The position numbers were made by a program, and so were the translations under genes. A stretch of 32,915 nucleotides of DNA from CAUZJO01 sp963580245. GTDB lineage: Bacteria > Sumerlaeota > Sumerlaeia > MVZB01. Below the pieces are notes generated by a model, which saw only the letters and a program-made list of their open reading frames with translations, was not told the DNA's origin and made no database searches. The stretch lies in assembly GCA_963580245.1 (NCBI GenBank), contig CAUZJO010000038.1:1-32915 (forward strand). Direction: 5' to 3'. Numbering within the stretch: the first letter of the stretch is position 1; each line of letters begins with the position of its first letter. Positions 32,555 to 32,915 of this stretch are shown here, piece by piece.

Positions 32555-32915
32555 GTCCATTTATCGCCAATGAGGATCAGGCGCGGCCGGCTACCCGTTT
32601 CCCGTCCGCGGCCGCTCATGGCGAGGAACGGCGGATAGTGCGGTAGGGCTGAGCGATATGGCAGCACTGCTACTGTAACTCCGGAGTTGTCGTTCAATCA
32701 ACAGGCTTGCGTCAGACGGAATCGGGCGTCGATGGTCCAGGTGGCTGCCTCGATTCACCGACCGCCCTATAAGAATAAAAAAACATCTTTTTTTTCTGGA
32801 TTCATCGCCGGTCCCCGTATCAAACGGGGCTCATAACATCAGTCATTTAAAGCACCCATAAAGCGGGGGGGGGGTAACTCCGAAAGGTTTGTTGACATTT
32901 CCCAGATGGGATATA
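32555..32915. other. Gene-free stretch at the window end
   Basis: No convincing gene is found here. Visible items are a perfect 12-base palindrome AACTCCGGAGTT (32677-32688), A7...T8 (32777-32795), a 6-bp hairpin CCCCGT/ACGGGG with a 5-base loop (32813-32829), a run of ten G near 32865, and a perfect TTGACA at 32892-32897 whose -10 box would lie at or beyond the edge. It may be the promoter region of a plus-strand gene outside the window. I found no known riboswitch pattern. Confidence 0.4.

Noticed and set aside
32690..32710. tRNA T-arm-like GTTCAATC
   Set aside because: The flanking bases do not pair as a T-stem, and no acceptor stem or anticodon arm fits.
32555..32800. Cobalamin or other riboswitch
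   Set aside because: Some GC-rich stems are present but none of the conserved B12-box or other class-defining sequences could be found on either strand.

Overview
This 32.9 kb window looks like a chromosomal segment of an uncultured, GC-rich, heterotrophic bacterium with a Gram-negative envelope. Evidence for the envelope is a TolC-type outer-membrane lipoprotein, a bifunctional PBP1A, a DacB-type peptidase and an ABC-2 polysaccharide-export permease. Large secreted carbohydrate-active proteins (a GH127-like enzyme and an F5/8C plus TIM-barrel protein), a DUF2142 membrane protein, a propeller protein and many short palindromic intergenic elements recall Planctomycetota, Hydrogenedentota or Sumerlaeota-like lineages. 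That placement is an impression from gene content, not a measured result. No rRNA, tRNA or CRISPR array was found.

Layout. 1-2813: the end of an integrated mobile element, with a DUF3987 primase/helicase-like C-terminus interrupted by an in-frame TAA, a cluster of TGTCGGGT motifs, a small putative DNA-binding protein, a 34-bp direct repeat pair and an intact tyrosine recombinase. 2814-4721: a secreted GH127-like protein. 4724-12364 (minus strand, read right to left): a methyltransferase, an alanine/serine-glyoxylate-type aminotransferase, an FAD/Fe-S 2-hydroxyacid oxidase, a coupled unknown protein and a DUF2142 membrane protein. The oxidase and aminotransferase together suggest glycolate to glyoxylate to glycine conversion. 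12507-13014: a palindromic element and a HicB-like protein overlapping an unrelated 72-aa ORF where HicA would be expected. 13239-16417: a GT2 glycosyltransferase, a MITE-like insertion with target duplication, a small exported protein and a beta-propeller gene split by an in-frame TAG. 16442-19610: a sensor histidine kinase and, divergently, an ABC-2 permease without its ATPase. 19804-25543: mdh, then the minus-strand series mutM, tolC-like, dacB. 25671-29946: a single-TM protein, PBP1A and a methyltransferase. 30039-32915: an inverted repeat, the F5/8C glycosidase-like protein, a 140-bp palindromic element and a gene-free tail.

The envelope genes (PBP1A, DacB, TolC-like, ABC-2 permease, GT2, DUF2142) form a loose theme rather than one operon. 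I see no complete undescribed defence or biosynthetic system. The least explained items are the HicB-like/72-aa overlapping pair, the 459-aa unknown coupled to the oxidase, the stop-interrupted seven-repeat propeller, and at least four families of miniature inverted-repeat elements, one of which supplies the last codons of mutM.
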